DNA of 64,000 nt from Microbacterium sp. 2FI (GTDB taxonomy: Bacteria > Actinomycetota > Actinomycetes > Actinomycetales > Microbacteriaceae), in assembly GCF_005502885.1 (NCBI RefSeq), contig NZ_SCMR01000002.1, forward strand, positions 271,446 to 335,445, given 5' to 3'. Numbering within the stretch: the stretch's first letter is position 1; the number at the start of each line of letters is the position of its first letter. The position numbers and the translations under genes are program-made. The notes below the pieces were generated by a model. It did not search any database, was not told the origin of the DNA, and worked only from the letters and a program-made list of their open reading frames with translations. This document shows, one piece after another, positions 8,890-16,697 of the stretch.

Positions 8890-8895
8890 TAGGCT
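8890..8895 (+). promoter_or_regulatory. -10 box of the first SGNH gene, leaderless
   Basis: TAGGCT lies 6 nt before the GTG at 8902. Confidence 0.6.
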
Positions 8896-8901
8896 GGGCA
8901 G

Positions 8902-9663
8902 GTGGCAACCGTGCGTTTCGTGGCGATCGGCGACTCGTTCACCGAGGGCGTCGGTGACGAGCTGCCCGACGGGCGTGTGCGCGGATGGGCCGACCTCGTC
9001 GCCCACGGCTGGGCGGATGCCGTGGGCGAGCCGATCGAGTACGCGAACTTCGCGATCCGCGGCAAGCTCGTCCAGCCGATCGTCGAGCAGCAGCTTGAAC
9101 CCGCTCTCGCGCTGAAGCCGACCCACCTGTCGTTCAACGGCGGCGGCAACGACATGCTGCGGCCGCGCACGAGCGTGTCGCGCGTCGTCGCTGCGTTCGA
9201 ACTGGTGCTGCGCCGGTGCGACGAAGAGGGCGTGAAGCTCATCCTGCTCTCGGGCGCGAATCCCTCCGGACACCTGCCGCTCAGCCGCGTGATCCAGCGG
9301 CGAGGCGACCTGCTCTCGGCAGCGGTGTCGGCGCGATTCGCCGACCGTGATGACATCGTGCGCGCCTTCAACTGGCCCGACCGCGAACTTTCGAGTGCGC
9401 CGTACTGGTCCGAGGACCGACTGCACATGAACCCTCGGGGCCACCACCGAGTGGCCGCCCGCGTCCTGACGGCGCTCGGGCACGAGCCGCCCGTCGGCTG
9501 GTGGTCGCTTCCGCCGCTGCCGAACGCCGCGGCGCGCGGCATGGCGTACTACCGCGACCATGTGGGTCCGTGGGTGCAGCGGCGCCTCACGGGCACGAGT
9601 TCGGGCGACGGGCGCGAGCCGAAGTTCGCGTCCTGGACCACGTTCGAGCCCGGCACCGCCTGA
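8902..9663 (+). CDS. SGNH/GDSL hydrolase, copy 1
   Basis: This 253-residue single-domain esterase-like protein has block I AIGDSFTEGVGD near the N-terminus (nucleophile Ser in GDS), the block III motif NGGGNDM (Asn) and the block V motif EDRLHMNPRGHH (Asp and His). No signal peptide is present. After the SGNH core comes a tail containing HVGPWVQRRL and SSGD that recurs in a second copy at 40091-40984. The GTG start is the one placed by the adjacent -10 box. The acyl substrate is unknown. Confidence 0.92.
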   Translation: MATVRFVAIGDSFTEGVGDELPDGRVRGWADLVAHGWADAVGEPIEYANFAIRGKLVQPIVEQQLEPALALKPTHLSFNGGGNDMLRPRTSVSRVVAAFELVLRRCDEEGVKLILLSGANPSGHLPLSRVIQRRGDLLSAAVSARFADRDDIVRAFNWPDRELSSAPYWSEDRLHMNPRGHHRVAARVLTALGHEPPVGWWSLPPLPNAAARGMAYYRDHVGPWVQRRLTGTSSGDGREPKFASWTTFEPGTA

Positions 9664-9688
9664 AGACGCCGCGGAGACCTCGTCTTCA
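9661..9688. terminator. Short hairpin sharing two convergent stop codons
   Basis: TGAAGACG (9661-9668) and CGTCTTCA (9681-9688) form an 8-bp stem with a 12-base loop. The stem contains the TGA of the SGNH gene and, on the other strand, the TGA of the DUF2087 gene. It is a weak bidirectional terminator candidate without a T tract. Confidence 0.4.
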
Positions 9689-10183
9689 GGCTCGCTCGAT
9701 GACCGGCGCGTACTCGGTTCCCGACCGCGTACGTTCGAGAAGTCCGGCGTCGACCAGGTAGCGGCGCAGCGCCGCGACGTCGTCGGTGAACTGCGCGAGT
9801 CGCTCGTTGACGGCGCGCTCGGTGAGCACGTCTTCGGGGCGGAAGGCGCGCGCGGCGATCCACGCGAGGAGCTCACGACGATCCGCGTCGCGCACCGGAT
9901 ACCGATCGATGCGTCCGTCCGCGTCGAGGTACCGAGCGGGACCCGTCGGCTTCGCGATCGGCGCCTCATCGAGCACGCGCCGGATCCCACCCTCATCGAA
10001 GCGCACGGCACCCGCGTCGTCGATGCGGACGAGTCCGAGGTCGGCCAGCCGTCCGGCGGCGCGTGCGCGTCGCGCGGCGGGGAGTACCGCGGCAGCATCC
10101 GTCGCCGTCATCGCCTCGGCGAGAACCTGGCGCAGGTCGGGATTGAGAAGCGCCGCCATCACGCCCCGCCAGCGCTCACTCAC
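9686..10183 (-). CDS. DUF2087 domain protein
   Basis: The 165-residue protein ends in a DUF2087 domain (about 85-150: GRIDRYPVRDADRRELLAWIA, LTERAVNERLAQFTDDVAALRRYLVDAGLLERTRSGTEY), which resembles a winged-helix DNA-binding fold. The N-terminal part looks like a second small helical or winged-helix unit (ALLNPDLRQVLAEAM, AAGRLADLGLVRID), so a transcription regulator is likely but unproved. The GTG start overlaps the stop of the upstream reductase gene as GTGA, implying translational coupling. Confidence 0.75.
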   Translation of the reverse strand: MSERWRGVMAALLNPDLRQVLAEAMTATDAAAVLPAARRARAAGRLADLGLVRIDDAGAVRFDEGGIRRVLDEAPIAKPTGPARYLDADGRIDRYPVRDADRRELLAWIAARAFRPEDVLTERAVNERLAQFTDDVAALRRYLVDAGLLERTRSGTEYAPVIERA

Positions 10184-10740
10184 GATGCGGTCCGCACCGA
10201 GTAGACGAGCTCGGCGAACTGGCCGGCCTGCGCGACCTTCTCGAGGCGCAGCCGGTCGGATTCGAGCCTGCGGGGGAGAAGAGGGCGCCCCGAGCCGAGC
10301 GTGGTCGGCGCGATCGACACGCGGATCTCGTCGAGCAGCGCGGCGTCGGCGAACTGACCGACCAGATCTCCGCCGCCGACGATCCACACGTCGCGATCGC
10401 CCGCGGCTGCGGCGAGTTCGTCCCATACCGCCGTCACGTCCCCCGAGCGGAAGCGCAGATCGGCTCCGGGAACAGCCGGAAGGTCGCGCGTGCTCATCAC
10501 GAAGGCGGGTTTGCCGGTGTAGTACCACTTCTCGGGATGTTCGAGCAGCTTCTCGTGGGCGAGCAGCCACTCGTAGGTCGTCGAGCCCATGATGAGGGCG
10601 CCGATGCCCTCGAGGAAGCCGCCGAAGGCGTTCTCGGCGTCGTCGGCGCCGGGGACGACGAACAGCCACGACAGCGAATCGTCGTCATCGGCGAGGAAGC
10701 CGTCGAGGGTGGTCGCGGTGTTGAAGATGACGCGTGGCAT
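10180..10740 (-). CDS. Dihydrofolate reductase family protein (RibD C-terminal type)
   Basis: The 186-residue protein has the DHFR/RibD-C fold: VIFNTATTLDGFLADDDDSLSWLF at the N-terminus, IMGSTTYEWLLAH for the NADPH cleft, DVWIVGGGDLVGQFADAALLDEI and a C-terminal strand region. Members of this family (YyaP/YwjB-like) reduce unknown substrates with NADPH and are not the essential folate enzyme. It is the first gene of a two-gene unit with DUF2087. The start at 10740 is set by the -10 box; an extension to 10791 would cross the promoter. Confidence 0.88.
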   Translation of the reverse strand: MPRVIFNTATTLDGFLADDDDSLSWLFVVPGADDAENAFGGFLEGIGALIMGSTTYEWLLAHEKLLEHPEKWYYTGKPAFVMSTRDLPAVPGADLRFRSGDVTAVWDELAAAAGDRDVWIVGGGDLVGQFADAALLDEIRVSIAPTTLGSGRPLLPRRLESDRLRLEKVAQAGQFAELVYSVRTAS

Positions 10741-10746
10741 GACCAC

Positions 10747-10752
10747 ACGGTA
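10747..10752 (-). promoter_or_regulatory. -10 box of the DHFR-family gene, leaderless
   Basis: On the minus strand TACCGT is followed by 6 nt and the ATG at 10740. Confidence 0.6.
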
Positions 10753-10771
10753 TCGCGCCCTCCCGACGGGT

Positions 10772-10801
10772 TTGACGCTATATTTAACCATGTAGTACTG
10801 T
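10772..10801 (+). promoter_or_regulatory. Promoter and possible ArsR operator
   Basis: TTGACG (10772-10777) and TACTGT (10796-10801) are spaced 18 bp in an AT-rich patch unlike its surroundings. The short palindrome GTACTGTAC overlaps the -10, a position where the ArsR protein encoded next could repress its own operon. The transcript would have a leader of about 25 nt with AAGGGAG before the ATG at 10834. Confidence 0.6.
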
Positions 10802-10833
10802 ACCGATCAGTTGAATACGAAGGGAGCGAAAAG

Positions 10834-11214
10834 ATGTCGACCGACGAACTCAGTCGCACGTTCGCAGCCCTCGCCGATCCCACGCGCCGCGCCATCCTGG
10901 CGCGACTCGCCGGGGGAGAGGCGACGGTGGGCGAGATCGCCGCACCGTTCGCGATGACCTTCGCCGCGGTCTCGAAGCATCTGCGCGTGCTCGAGGGAGC
11001 GGGCCTGGTCACTCGCGGGCGCGACGCCCAGTTCCGTCCCGCTCGCCTCGACGCCCGGCCGCTCGCCGGCGCATCGGCATGGATCGGCGGCTACGCGCAG
11101 TTCTGGGAAGACAGCATCGGCGCCCTCGACCAGTACCTCAACGCCCTCCAGCAGCTCACCACAGACAGCACCACCCCCGACGCCATCACCGACAAGGAGA
11201 ACCCCCATGGCTGA
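10834..11214 (+). CDS. ArsR-family transcriptional regulator
   Basis: The 126-residue winged-helix protein has the ArsR core at residues 6-90: LADPTRRAILARLAGGEATVGEIAAPFAMTFAAVSKHLRVLEGAGLVTRGRDAQFRPARL. It has no metal-binding cysteines, so it belongs to the non-metal group that pairs with an AHSA1/SRPBCC protein. The partner gene begins inside its last codons (8-base overlap), a very common two-gene unit in actinobacteria. Autoregulation is likely from the palindromic promoter in front. Confidence 0.92.
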   Translation: MSTDELSRTFAALADPTRRAILARLAGGEATVGEIAAPFAMTFAAVSKHLRVLEGAGLVTRGRDAQFRPARLDARPLAGASAWIGGYAQFWEDSIGALDQYLNALQQLTTDSTTPDAITDKENPHG

Positions 11215-11653
11215 CTACTTCACGATCACCCGCACGCTCAGCGCCCCGCGCGAGCTCGTCTTCGAGGCGATCACCCAGCCCGAGCACTTCGCCGTGTGGT
11301 TCGGCACCGCCGCGGTCGAGGTTCCGCAGGAATCCCTCACGATGGATGTGCGCCCCGGCGGCGCCTTCCGCGCCGTGATGCTCCTGCCCGACGGCAACCG
11401 CATCGACTGGGCAGGGGAGTACAAGGTCGTCGAGCCGCCATCGCACCTCGCGATGACCCTCACCGATCAGCCGGGCGACGATGAGGGGCTCCCCGTGCTG
11501 TTCGACCTCGAAGAGGTCGACGGCGGCACGAAGCTCACCATCAGCCAGGACCGCTCGGACTTCAGCGACGAGCAGGTGGCGGCGACGATCGCCGGCTACA
11601 ACGCGTTCATCGACGACATCGAGGACGTGCTCGCGGGGCTCCAGTCGGTCTGA
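11207..11653 (+). CDS. SRPBCC/AHSA1-type protein
   Basis: This 148-residue protein has the START-like SRPBCC fold of the Aha1 C-terminal family: ITRTLSAPRELVFEAITQPEHFAVWFG at the start, MDVRPGGAFRAVML in the middle, and the long C-terminal helix YNAFIDDIEDVLAGLQSV. The hydrophobic cavity of this fold binds small lipophilic molecules, which suggests it handles the ligand sensed by the coupled ArsR regulator. That link is inference from the gene pair. Confidence 0.88.
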   Translation: MADYFTITRTLSAPRELVFEAITQPEHFAVWFGTAAVEVPQESLTMDVRPGGAFRAVMLLPDGNRIDWAGEYKVVEPPSHLAMTLTDQPGDDEGLPVLFDLEEVDGGTKLTISQDRSDFSDEQVAATIAGYNAFIDDIEDVLAGLQSV

Positions 11654-11669
11654 CCGACCGGAGCGGCGG

Positions 11670-12518
11670 TCACAGGGCGCCCGCGCGGCGCAGCGCGCTC
11701 ATCGCGAGCACGCTGCCCGCGCGGGCGCTCGTCTGCGGATCGGCGCCATCGAGGGCGGCGGTGATGAACCCGGCCGCGAAAGCGTCACCGGCACCCGTCG
11801 AATCGAGCACGTCGTCGACTCGCTCGACCGGCACCTCGGAGCGGCCGCCGCTCGCCTCGACGATCACCGGATCCGGGCCGCGCTTGATGACGTAAACACC
11901 GTCCGTGGCCGGGGAGAGGCCGAGCTCGGCGGCAGTCCGGGCTTCGTCCTCGTTCGCGAAGACGACGTCGGGGCGCACGCGCTCGAGGACTTCGGCGAGC
12001 ACGCCGGCCCCGAGCGTGCGGAGCGTCTGAACGCTGGAGAGGTCGAGGCTCACCCGGATGCCGCGCGCCGACGCATCTGCCACGGCATCCTCCAACGCCG
12101 CCCGCGATCGCGACTGGGCGAATCCGTAGAGCGGCAGGTGGACCCACCGGGCGCCCGTCAGCCACGTCGGGTCGATCGCGTCGAGTTCGGCGGCGGCACC
12201 GCGGTCGGTGATCATGGTGCGCTCGCCGACGGCGTCGACGAGCACGACGATGGCGCCGGTGCGTCCGGCTTGCTGGACGCACACGTCGACGCCCGCCGCC
12301 TCCAGCTCGCTCACGAGCGCCCCGGCGAGGGTGTCGTCGCCGACCCGGCCGATGAAGCGCACCGGATGCCGCGCTGCCGCGGCCGCAGCAGCGGCCACGT
12401 TCGCGGCGCTGCCGCCCCGCGTGAGGCGCACCTCGGCCGGATTGTCGGTGCCGCGCTCGAGCGACGCGCCGCCCAGCACGATGAGATCGGCGACGAGATC
12501 GCCGATGACGACGAGCAT
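11670..12518 (-). CDS. psuK: PfkB-family sugar kinase, probably pseudouridine kinase
   Basis: The 282-residue ribokinase-type enzyme has N-terminal GGSAANVAAAAAAAARHPVRF, the DxxGxx-like strand region, and the C-terminal PfkB signature DSTGAGDAFAAGF with the catalytic Asp. Its coupling to psuG (TGATG overlap) identifies the substrate as pseudouridine: the kinase makes pseudouridine 5'-phosphate for the glycosidase. No dedicated nucleoside transporter is adjacent. Confidence 0.85.
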   Translation of the reverse strand: MLVVIGDLVADLIVLGGASLERGTDNPAEVRLTRGGSAANVAAAAAAAARHPVRFIGRVGDDTLAGALVSELEAAGVDVCVQQAGRTGAIVVLVDAVGERTMITDRGAAAELDAIDPTWLTGARWVHLPLYGFAQSRSRAALEDAVADASARGIRVSLDLSSVQTLRTLGAGVLAEVLERVRPDVVFANEDEARTAAELGLSPATDGVYVIKRGPDPVIVEASGGRSEVPVERVDDVLDSTGAGDAFAAGFITAALDGADPQTSARAGSVLAMSALRRAGAL

Positions 12519-13435
12519 CAGCGCCCGCCTGCGAGCGCGAGCGCGATCTCGGCGCCGAGGGCGACGTTGCCGCGGTAGACGTCGACGTTCACGTCGAGGC
12601 TGCGTCCGCCGGTCTCGCGCTGCATGAAGTCCAGCAGGAACGGCGTGGTGTCGTGGCCTGCGATGCCGCGCGACTCGGCCTCGGCGAGAGCCCGGGCGAG
12701 CACCTCGTCGTGGAGCTCCGGCGGCAGCTCACGGTCTGCCGGTACCGGGTTCGCGACAAGCAGCGTTGAGCGGATCCCAAGAGCGTCGCGGCTCTCGGCG
12801 ATGCGGGCGATCTCGTTTGGGGAGTCGACCGCGTACTCGATGTCGTGACCGGAGTCGGCGATGTAGAAGCCGGGGTAGTCGGTGGTCCGGTAGCCCACGA
12901 CCGCGAGGCCGAGGGTCTCGAGGCGCTCGAGGGTGAGGGGGATGTCGAGGATGGACTTGACTCCCGCGCTCACGACGACGAGGGGCAGTGTGGCGAGGGT
13001 CGCCAGGTCGGCCGACTCGTCGAAGGTCTGCTGCGCACCGCGGTGCACGCCGCCGAGGCCGCCTGTGCTGAACACGCGCACGCCGGCACGGTCGGCGAGA
13101 TAAGCGGTGGCGGCGACCGTCGTCCCGGCGCTGAGCCCCTGAGCGACGGCGATCGGAAGATCGCGGAGGCTGGCCTTGATGACGCCGTCGGTCGTCGGCA
13201 GACGCTCGATCTCGTCGGTCGACAGCCCCACCGTCGCCCGACCGTCGATCACGCCGATCGTGGCCGGCGTCACTCCCAGCGCCCGCACGCGCTCCTCGGC
13301 TTCGATTGCGACCTCGAGGTTGCGGGGGCGGGGGAGTCCGTGCGTGAAGATGGTCGATTCGAGAGCGAGCACCGGGATGCCGGCATCGACGGCCGCCTGG
13401 ACGTGGGGGGCGATCACGAGGGCGCGAGAATTCAC
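12518..13435 (-). CDS. psuG: Pseudouridine-5'-phosphate glycosidase
   Basis: This 305-residue enzyme splits pseudouridine 5'-phosphate reversibly into uracil and ribose 5-phosphate. Family blocks are LALESTIFTHGLPRP, GTTVAATAYLADRAGVRVFSTGGLGGVHRG, VVSAGVKSILDIPLTLERLETLG (containing the Schiff-base Lys of the family) and LVANPVPA. The GTG at 13435 is chosen because AGGAAGGA stands 8 nt upstream. A -10 box TACCGT at 13465-13470 on the minus strand gives a leader of about 25 nt. It is first in a psuG-psuK operon. Confidence 0.95.
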   Translation of the reverse strand: MNSRALVIAPHVQAAVDAGIPVLALESTIFTHGLPRPRNLEVAIEAEERVRALGVTPATIGVIDGRATVGLSTDEIERLPTTDGVIKASLRDLPIAVAQGLSAGTTVAATAYLADRAGVRVFSTGGLGGVHRGAQQTFDESADLATLATLPLVVVSAGVKSILDIPLTLERLETLGLAVVGYRTTDYPGFYIADSGHDIEYAVDSPNEIARIAESRDALGIRSTLLVANPVPADRELPPELHDEVLARALAEAESRGIAGHDTTPFLLDFMQRETGGRSLDVNVDVYRGNVALGAEIALALAGGR

Positions 13436-13605
13436 CGGGATCCTTCCTGTTGCAGACACGTGCCACGGTAGCGCCGATCTGACGGAGAGCGCGTTTGTCA
13501 ACCCCCTGTGCGCTGTCGACCTGGTGCGGGAAGGTGTTGTCAGGGACGAACGCGTCCCGCACACAGGGGAGGGCTGATCGCCGCGCCCCGAGAAAGGAAC
13601 CTCGC

Positions 13606-13869
13606 ATGAGCATCGGAGCAGGCATTGCGCTGTTCGCCATCGGAGCCATCCTCGCGTTCGCGGTGAACGTCGAGGTCGAGTGGGTCAATCTCGACATGAT
13701 CGGCTACATCCTGATGGCCGCCGGCGCCGTCATCTTCATCATCGGCATCGTCCTCATGGCACGGCGCCGTCGCACCGAGTCGGTGACGCACACCGCCGTC
13801 GACCCCGCATCGAACGAGCGCGTGACGCGCCAGTCCACGAGCGCCCCCGACAACACCGCCGGCCTCTGA
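13606..13869 (+). CDS. Small two-helix membrane protein (DUF6458-like)
   Basis: The 87-residue protein has two predicted membrane helices, at about residues 3-22 (GAGIALFAIGAILAFAV) and 29-50 (MIGYILMAAGAVIFIIGIVLM), followed by a basic stop (ARRRR) and a polar tail. This layout matches the DUF6458 family, common in actinobacteria and uncharacterised. AGAAAGGA stands 8 nt before the ATG, and a strong terminator follows. No function can be assigned. Confidence 0.8.
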   Translation: MSIGAGIALFAIGAILAFAVNVEVEWVNLDMIGYILMAAGAVIFIIGIVLMARRRRTESVTHTAVDPASNERVTRQSTSAPDNTAGL

Positions 13870-13885
13870 CAGCAGACCGGATGAG

Positions 13886-13915
13886 ACGGGGCGGGGCCTT
13901 CGGGCTCCGCCCCGT
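13886..13915 (+). terminator. Rho-independent terminator after the DUF6458-like gene
   Basis: ACGGGGCGGGGCC (13886-13898) pairs with GGCTCCGCCCCGT (13903-13915) over 13 bp with one G-U pair and a TTCG tetraloop, followed by TTTCG. Confidence 0.85.
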
Positions 13916-13956
13916 TTCGCGTGTGCGGAGGCGGGGCCGTTCCCGCGTAACCTGAC

Positions 13957-13970
13957 ATAATGTGCATTAT
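13957..13970. promoter_or_regulatory. AT-rich palindrome upstream of the transporter gene
   Basis: ATAATG-TG-CATTAT is a perfect 6-bp inverted repeat in an AT-rich patch; a further TAATGT copy lies at 13975-13980. The shape fits a MarR- or GntR-type operator, but no such regulator gene is adjacent. Confidence 0.45.
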
Positions 13971-14051
13971 CGGCTAATGTGGAATTGCCAGACTGTTCCG
14001 CCTATCGGCACGGTGATCATGGTGGATTCGGGCCGCACGGCGCGAAATCTC

Positions 14052-14057
14052 TAGGCT
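14052..14057 (+). promoter_or_regulatory. -10 box of the AEC transporter gene, leaderless
   Basis: TAGGCT lies 6 nt before the ATG at 14064. Confidence 0.6.
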
Positions 14058-14063
14058 CGGAAC

Positions 14064-14986
14064 ATGTTGGAGTCGCTCACCGGATTCGTCGTGGTGGGTG
14101 TCGCGATCGTCGTGGGCTGGGTCATCGGGCGCATCGACCTGCTCGGCGATCACGCGCGACCGGTGCTCGCGCGGCTGACGTTCTTCGTCCTGTCGCCGTT
14201 CCTGCTGTTCGTCGTGCTCTCGCAGGCCGACGTCCGCACGCTCTTCTCGGCGCTTCTCCCGGTATCGGCGATCGCCGCGATCGTCATCCTCCTCATCTAC
14301 ACGCTCGTCGCCCGGCTCGCGTGGAAGCGCTCGGTCGGCGAGACGGTCATCGGAGCCCTCAGCGCCGGCCAGGTGAACTCGAACAACATCGGCATTCCAC
14401 TCTCGCTGTACCTGCTCGGCAGCGCCGCTTATCCGGCTCCGGTCATCCTGCTGCAGCTGCTGGTGTTCACGCCGATCACGATGGCGATCCTGGATGCCGC
14501 GACCTCGGCCGGAGGTCGACGCTCGGCCGATCGATCAGTCGTACGCTGCTGAACCCCATCGTGCTCGGGTCGGTGCTCGGCACGCTCGTGTCGGTGTCGG
14601 GACTCGACCTGCCGCCGGTCGTCATGGAGCCCGCGATGCTCATCGCGAATGCGTGCGTGCCGATCATGCTGATCTCGTACGGCATCTCGCTGCACGGCCA
14701 GCGGGTGCTCGGCGCCTCCGGACGCCGCCGCGACATCGTGCTGGCGAGCACGCTCAAGCTCATCGCGATGCCGCTCATCGCATGGGCGGTCGCCGAATTC
14801 GTGTTCGGGCTCAGCGCGCACGACGTGCTCATCGTCACGGTGCTCGCTGCTCTCCCGACCGCGCAGAACGTCTTCAACTACTCGCAGCGCTACGACGTGG
14901 GCGAGACGATCTCGCGCGACACCGTGTTCCTCACCACGATCGGCTGCGTCCCGGTCCTGCTCCTCGTCACGCTCCTGCTCGGCTGA
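14064..14986 (+). pseudogene. AEC (auxin efflux carrier) family transporter, frameshifted
   Basis: Two consecutive frames together encode one AEC-family permease. The first runs 14064-14552 with helices such as LTGFVVVGVAIVVGWVIG and the family motif SAGQVNSNNIGIPLSLYL. The second resumes in the -1 frame near 14505-14530 (SRTLLNPIVLGSVLGTLVSV) and carries the remaining helices to the stop at 14986, including the C-terminal block LPTAQNVFNYSQRY. A loss of 1 base (or 4) near 14510 explains the break. No slippery heptamer is present, so either the gene is inactive or the assembly has an error. Intact, it would be about 306 residues. Confidence 0.85.
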
Positions 14987-15263
14987 CCCCGACCGGCGCC
15001 GTGAACGCCTGCAGCGCCGCGACCACGAAGCGCACGCCCTCCGGCGACCGCAGCACCGTCGCGAGCGTGTGCCGACAGTATCTGCACCGCACGATCGCCC
15101 CGACGTCGTCGAGTTCGACGACCGCCTCGGCAAGCGGCGCCGACGACCCGCAGCCGCCGCACAGCCCGACGTATTGCGTGACATCGCCGGCGAACACGTC
15201 TGCCAGCAGGCCGGCGAGCGCATTGCCGTCGACGACGGACGCCGCATTCTCAGCACGCATCAT
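14967..15263 (-). CDS. DUF6510-like protein with two CxxC pairs
   Basis: The 98-residue soluble protein contains CGGC near residue 35 and CRYC near residue 60, spaced like a zinc ribbon, in a frame otherwise free of cysteine. It is the last gene of a three-gene unit and starts ATGATG inside the stop of the flavin reductase gene (ATGA overlap; GGAGGGG just upstream). It ends 20 bases inside the convergent transporter gene. The family has no known function; tight coupling to a molybdoenzyme and its reductase suggests a metal-handling or electron-transfer accessory role, which is inference. Confidence 0.75.
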   Translation of the reverse strand: MMRAENAASVVDGNALAGLLADVFAGDVTQYVGLCGGCGSSAPLAEAVVELDDVGAIVRCRYCRHTLATVLRSPEGVRFVVAALQAFTAPVGVSRAGA

Positions 15264-15985
15264 GCCCCTCCGAATCTCTCGGTCCTGATCCGGGCGGCTG
15301 GATGACCGAGTCGCACGAGCGTGTCGGCGACGTGCTCGACGAACCCCGTCGGCCCGCACACGAAGACGTTCGGCATCCGCTCCGGCTCCCACACGGCCGC
15401 GCGCACCGCCTGATCATCGAGGCGGCCCACCGAGCCACCCCAGCCCGCCGGCGCCCTTCGCGTGTATGCCCAGGTCACGGCCACTCCCCTGGGTTCGACC
15501 TGATTCCGGATCTCATCGCGATATATCGCGTCTTCGACGGAGCGCACCGAATAGAGCAGGCGAACGGATGCCGCCGCGGCAGCATCCGTCGCGGCGCGAG
15601 CCATCGCGACCAACGGCACGATGCCCGAGCCACCCGCGATCAGCTGCACGGGCGCCTCACCCCCGGGCTCCCACACGAAGTAGCCGCCGAGAGGCCCCTT
15701 GACCTCGAGTTCGTCGCCGGGCAGCACGTCCTGCACGAGATACGGGGAGACCTCGCCGTCGGGAACCTCGTCGACGGCCAGCTCAAGCACGTGACCGGCG
15801 CCATACGAGGCGAGCGAATACGACCGCACCGCGTGATAGCCGTCCTCCGCGGTGAGCCGGATGTCGATGTGCTGGCCCGCGAGATTCCCGGGCCAGCCGT
15901 CGACCTCGAGGCGCAGCACACGCGCGTTCGTCGTCGCCGGCGCGACCTCGACGACGCGCGCGGGGCGCCAGCCGCCGACGATCAC
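15260..15985 (-). CDS. FNR-type FAD/NAD(P)-binding oxidoreductase
   Basis: The 241-residue protein holds an FAD domain and an NAD(P) domain and nothing else; there is no 2Fe-2S ferredoxin module. The FAD motif RSYS is at 54-57, GGSGIVPLVAMAR begins the nucleotide domain, and NVFVCGPTGFVEHVADTL is the C-terminal NAD(P) motif. The GTG start overlaps the stop of the molybdoenzyme gene (GTGA). It most likely passes electrons between NAD(P)H and the molybdenum enzyme encoded just upstream. Confidence 0.88.
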   Translation of the reverse strand: MIVGGWRPARVVEVAPATTNARVLRLEVDGWPGNLAGQHIDIRLTAEDGYHAVRSYSLASYGAGHVLELAVDEVPDGEVSPYLVQDVLPGDELEVKGPLGGYFVWEPGGEAPVQLIAGGSGIVPLVAMARAATDAAAAASVRLLYSVRSVEDAIYRDEIRNQVEPRGVAVTWAYTRRAPAGWGGSVGRLDDQAVRAAVWEPERMPNVFVCGPTGFVEHVADTLVRLGHPAARIRTERFGGA

Positions 15986-16575
15986 CAGTACCGCTCCTCC
16001 GTCCAGGGATCGCCGTGCATGTTGTACCCGTTCTGCTCCCAGAATCCGGGCTGCTCGTCGGAAGTCAGGGTCAGGCCGCGTACCCACTTCGCGCTCTTCC
16101 AGAAGTACAGGTGCGGAACGAGGAGGCGTGCCGGACCACCGTGCTCGGCATCCAGCGGCTCGCCCTCGAACTCGAACGCGACCCACGCCTTGCCGTCGGT
16201 GAGATCTTCGAGGGCGATGTTCGTCGTGTAGCCGCCGTAGGAATGGGCCATCGCGAACTCAGCCTCGGTGTCGACCTCGGCCAACAGCGTGTCGAGTGAC
16301 ACGCCGCGCCACGACGTGCCGAGCTTCGACCAGCGCGTGACGCAGTGAATGTCGGTGGCGATGTCATCGATCGGGAGAGAGCGGAACTGCTCCCAGTCCC
16401 ACGAGGCGATGTGACCGCTCTCGCTGCGGATCGAGAACTCCCACTCCCCCGTGGCTACGCGCGGCGTCGGGCCGGCCGAGAGCACGGGGAAGTCTTCGGT
16501 CAGATACTGCCCGGGTGGAAGCCGCGGGTCGCTTTCACGCCGCCGCGCACCGAATCCCCGCGAGAACACCGCCAT
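15982..16575 (-). CDS. Sulfite-oxidase-fold molybdopterin oxidoreductase, cytosolic
   Basis: The 197-residue protein is a minimal Moco domain of the SUOX/YedY superfamily. C78 in DIHCVTRWSKLGTSW is the conserved molybdenum ligand, and later blocks include SYGGYTTNIALEDL, EPLDAEHGGPARLLVPHLYFWKSAKW (ending in the family WKS.KW motif) and FWEQNGYNMHGDPW. It lacks a Tat signal and the C-terminal dimerisation domain of true sulfite oxidases. Start ATG 16575 follows GGAGG; a -10 box TACGGT lies at 16610-16615. The substrate is unknown; sulfoxide reduction is one possibility by analogy with YedY. Confidence 0.88.
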   Translation of the reverse strand: MAVFSRGFGARRRESDPRLPPGQYLTEDFPVLSAGPTPRVATGEWEFSIRSESGHIASWDWEQFRSLPIDDIATDIHCVTRWSKLGTSWRGVSLDTLLAEVDTEAEFAMAHSYGGYTTNIALEDLTDGKAWVAFEFEGEPLDAEHGGPARLLVPHLYFWKSAKWVRGLTLTSDEQPGFWEQNGYNMHGDPWTEERYW

Positions 16576-16697
16576 GAAGCACCTCCGAGTCACGGATGCC
16601 GACACGCTCACCGTAGCGCGTCGTGTCCGGAGAGGTTGAAGAACGGGTCTAAGATTGGCCCGCACCTTTACAGGGAACTCTCAGAAAGGACACTCAC

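Noticed and set aside
14490..14560. Programmed -1 frameshifting in the AEC transporter gene.
   Set aside because: No X-XXY-YYZ slippery heptamer or following pseudoknot is visible, and the family does not use frameshifting.
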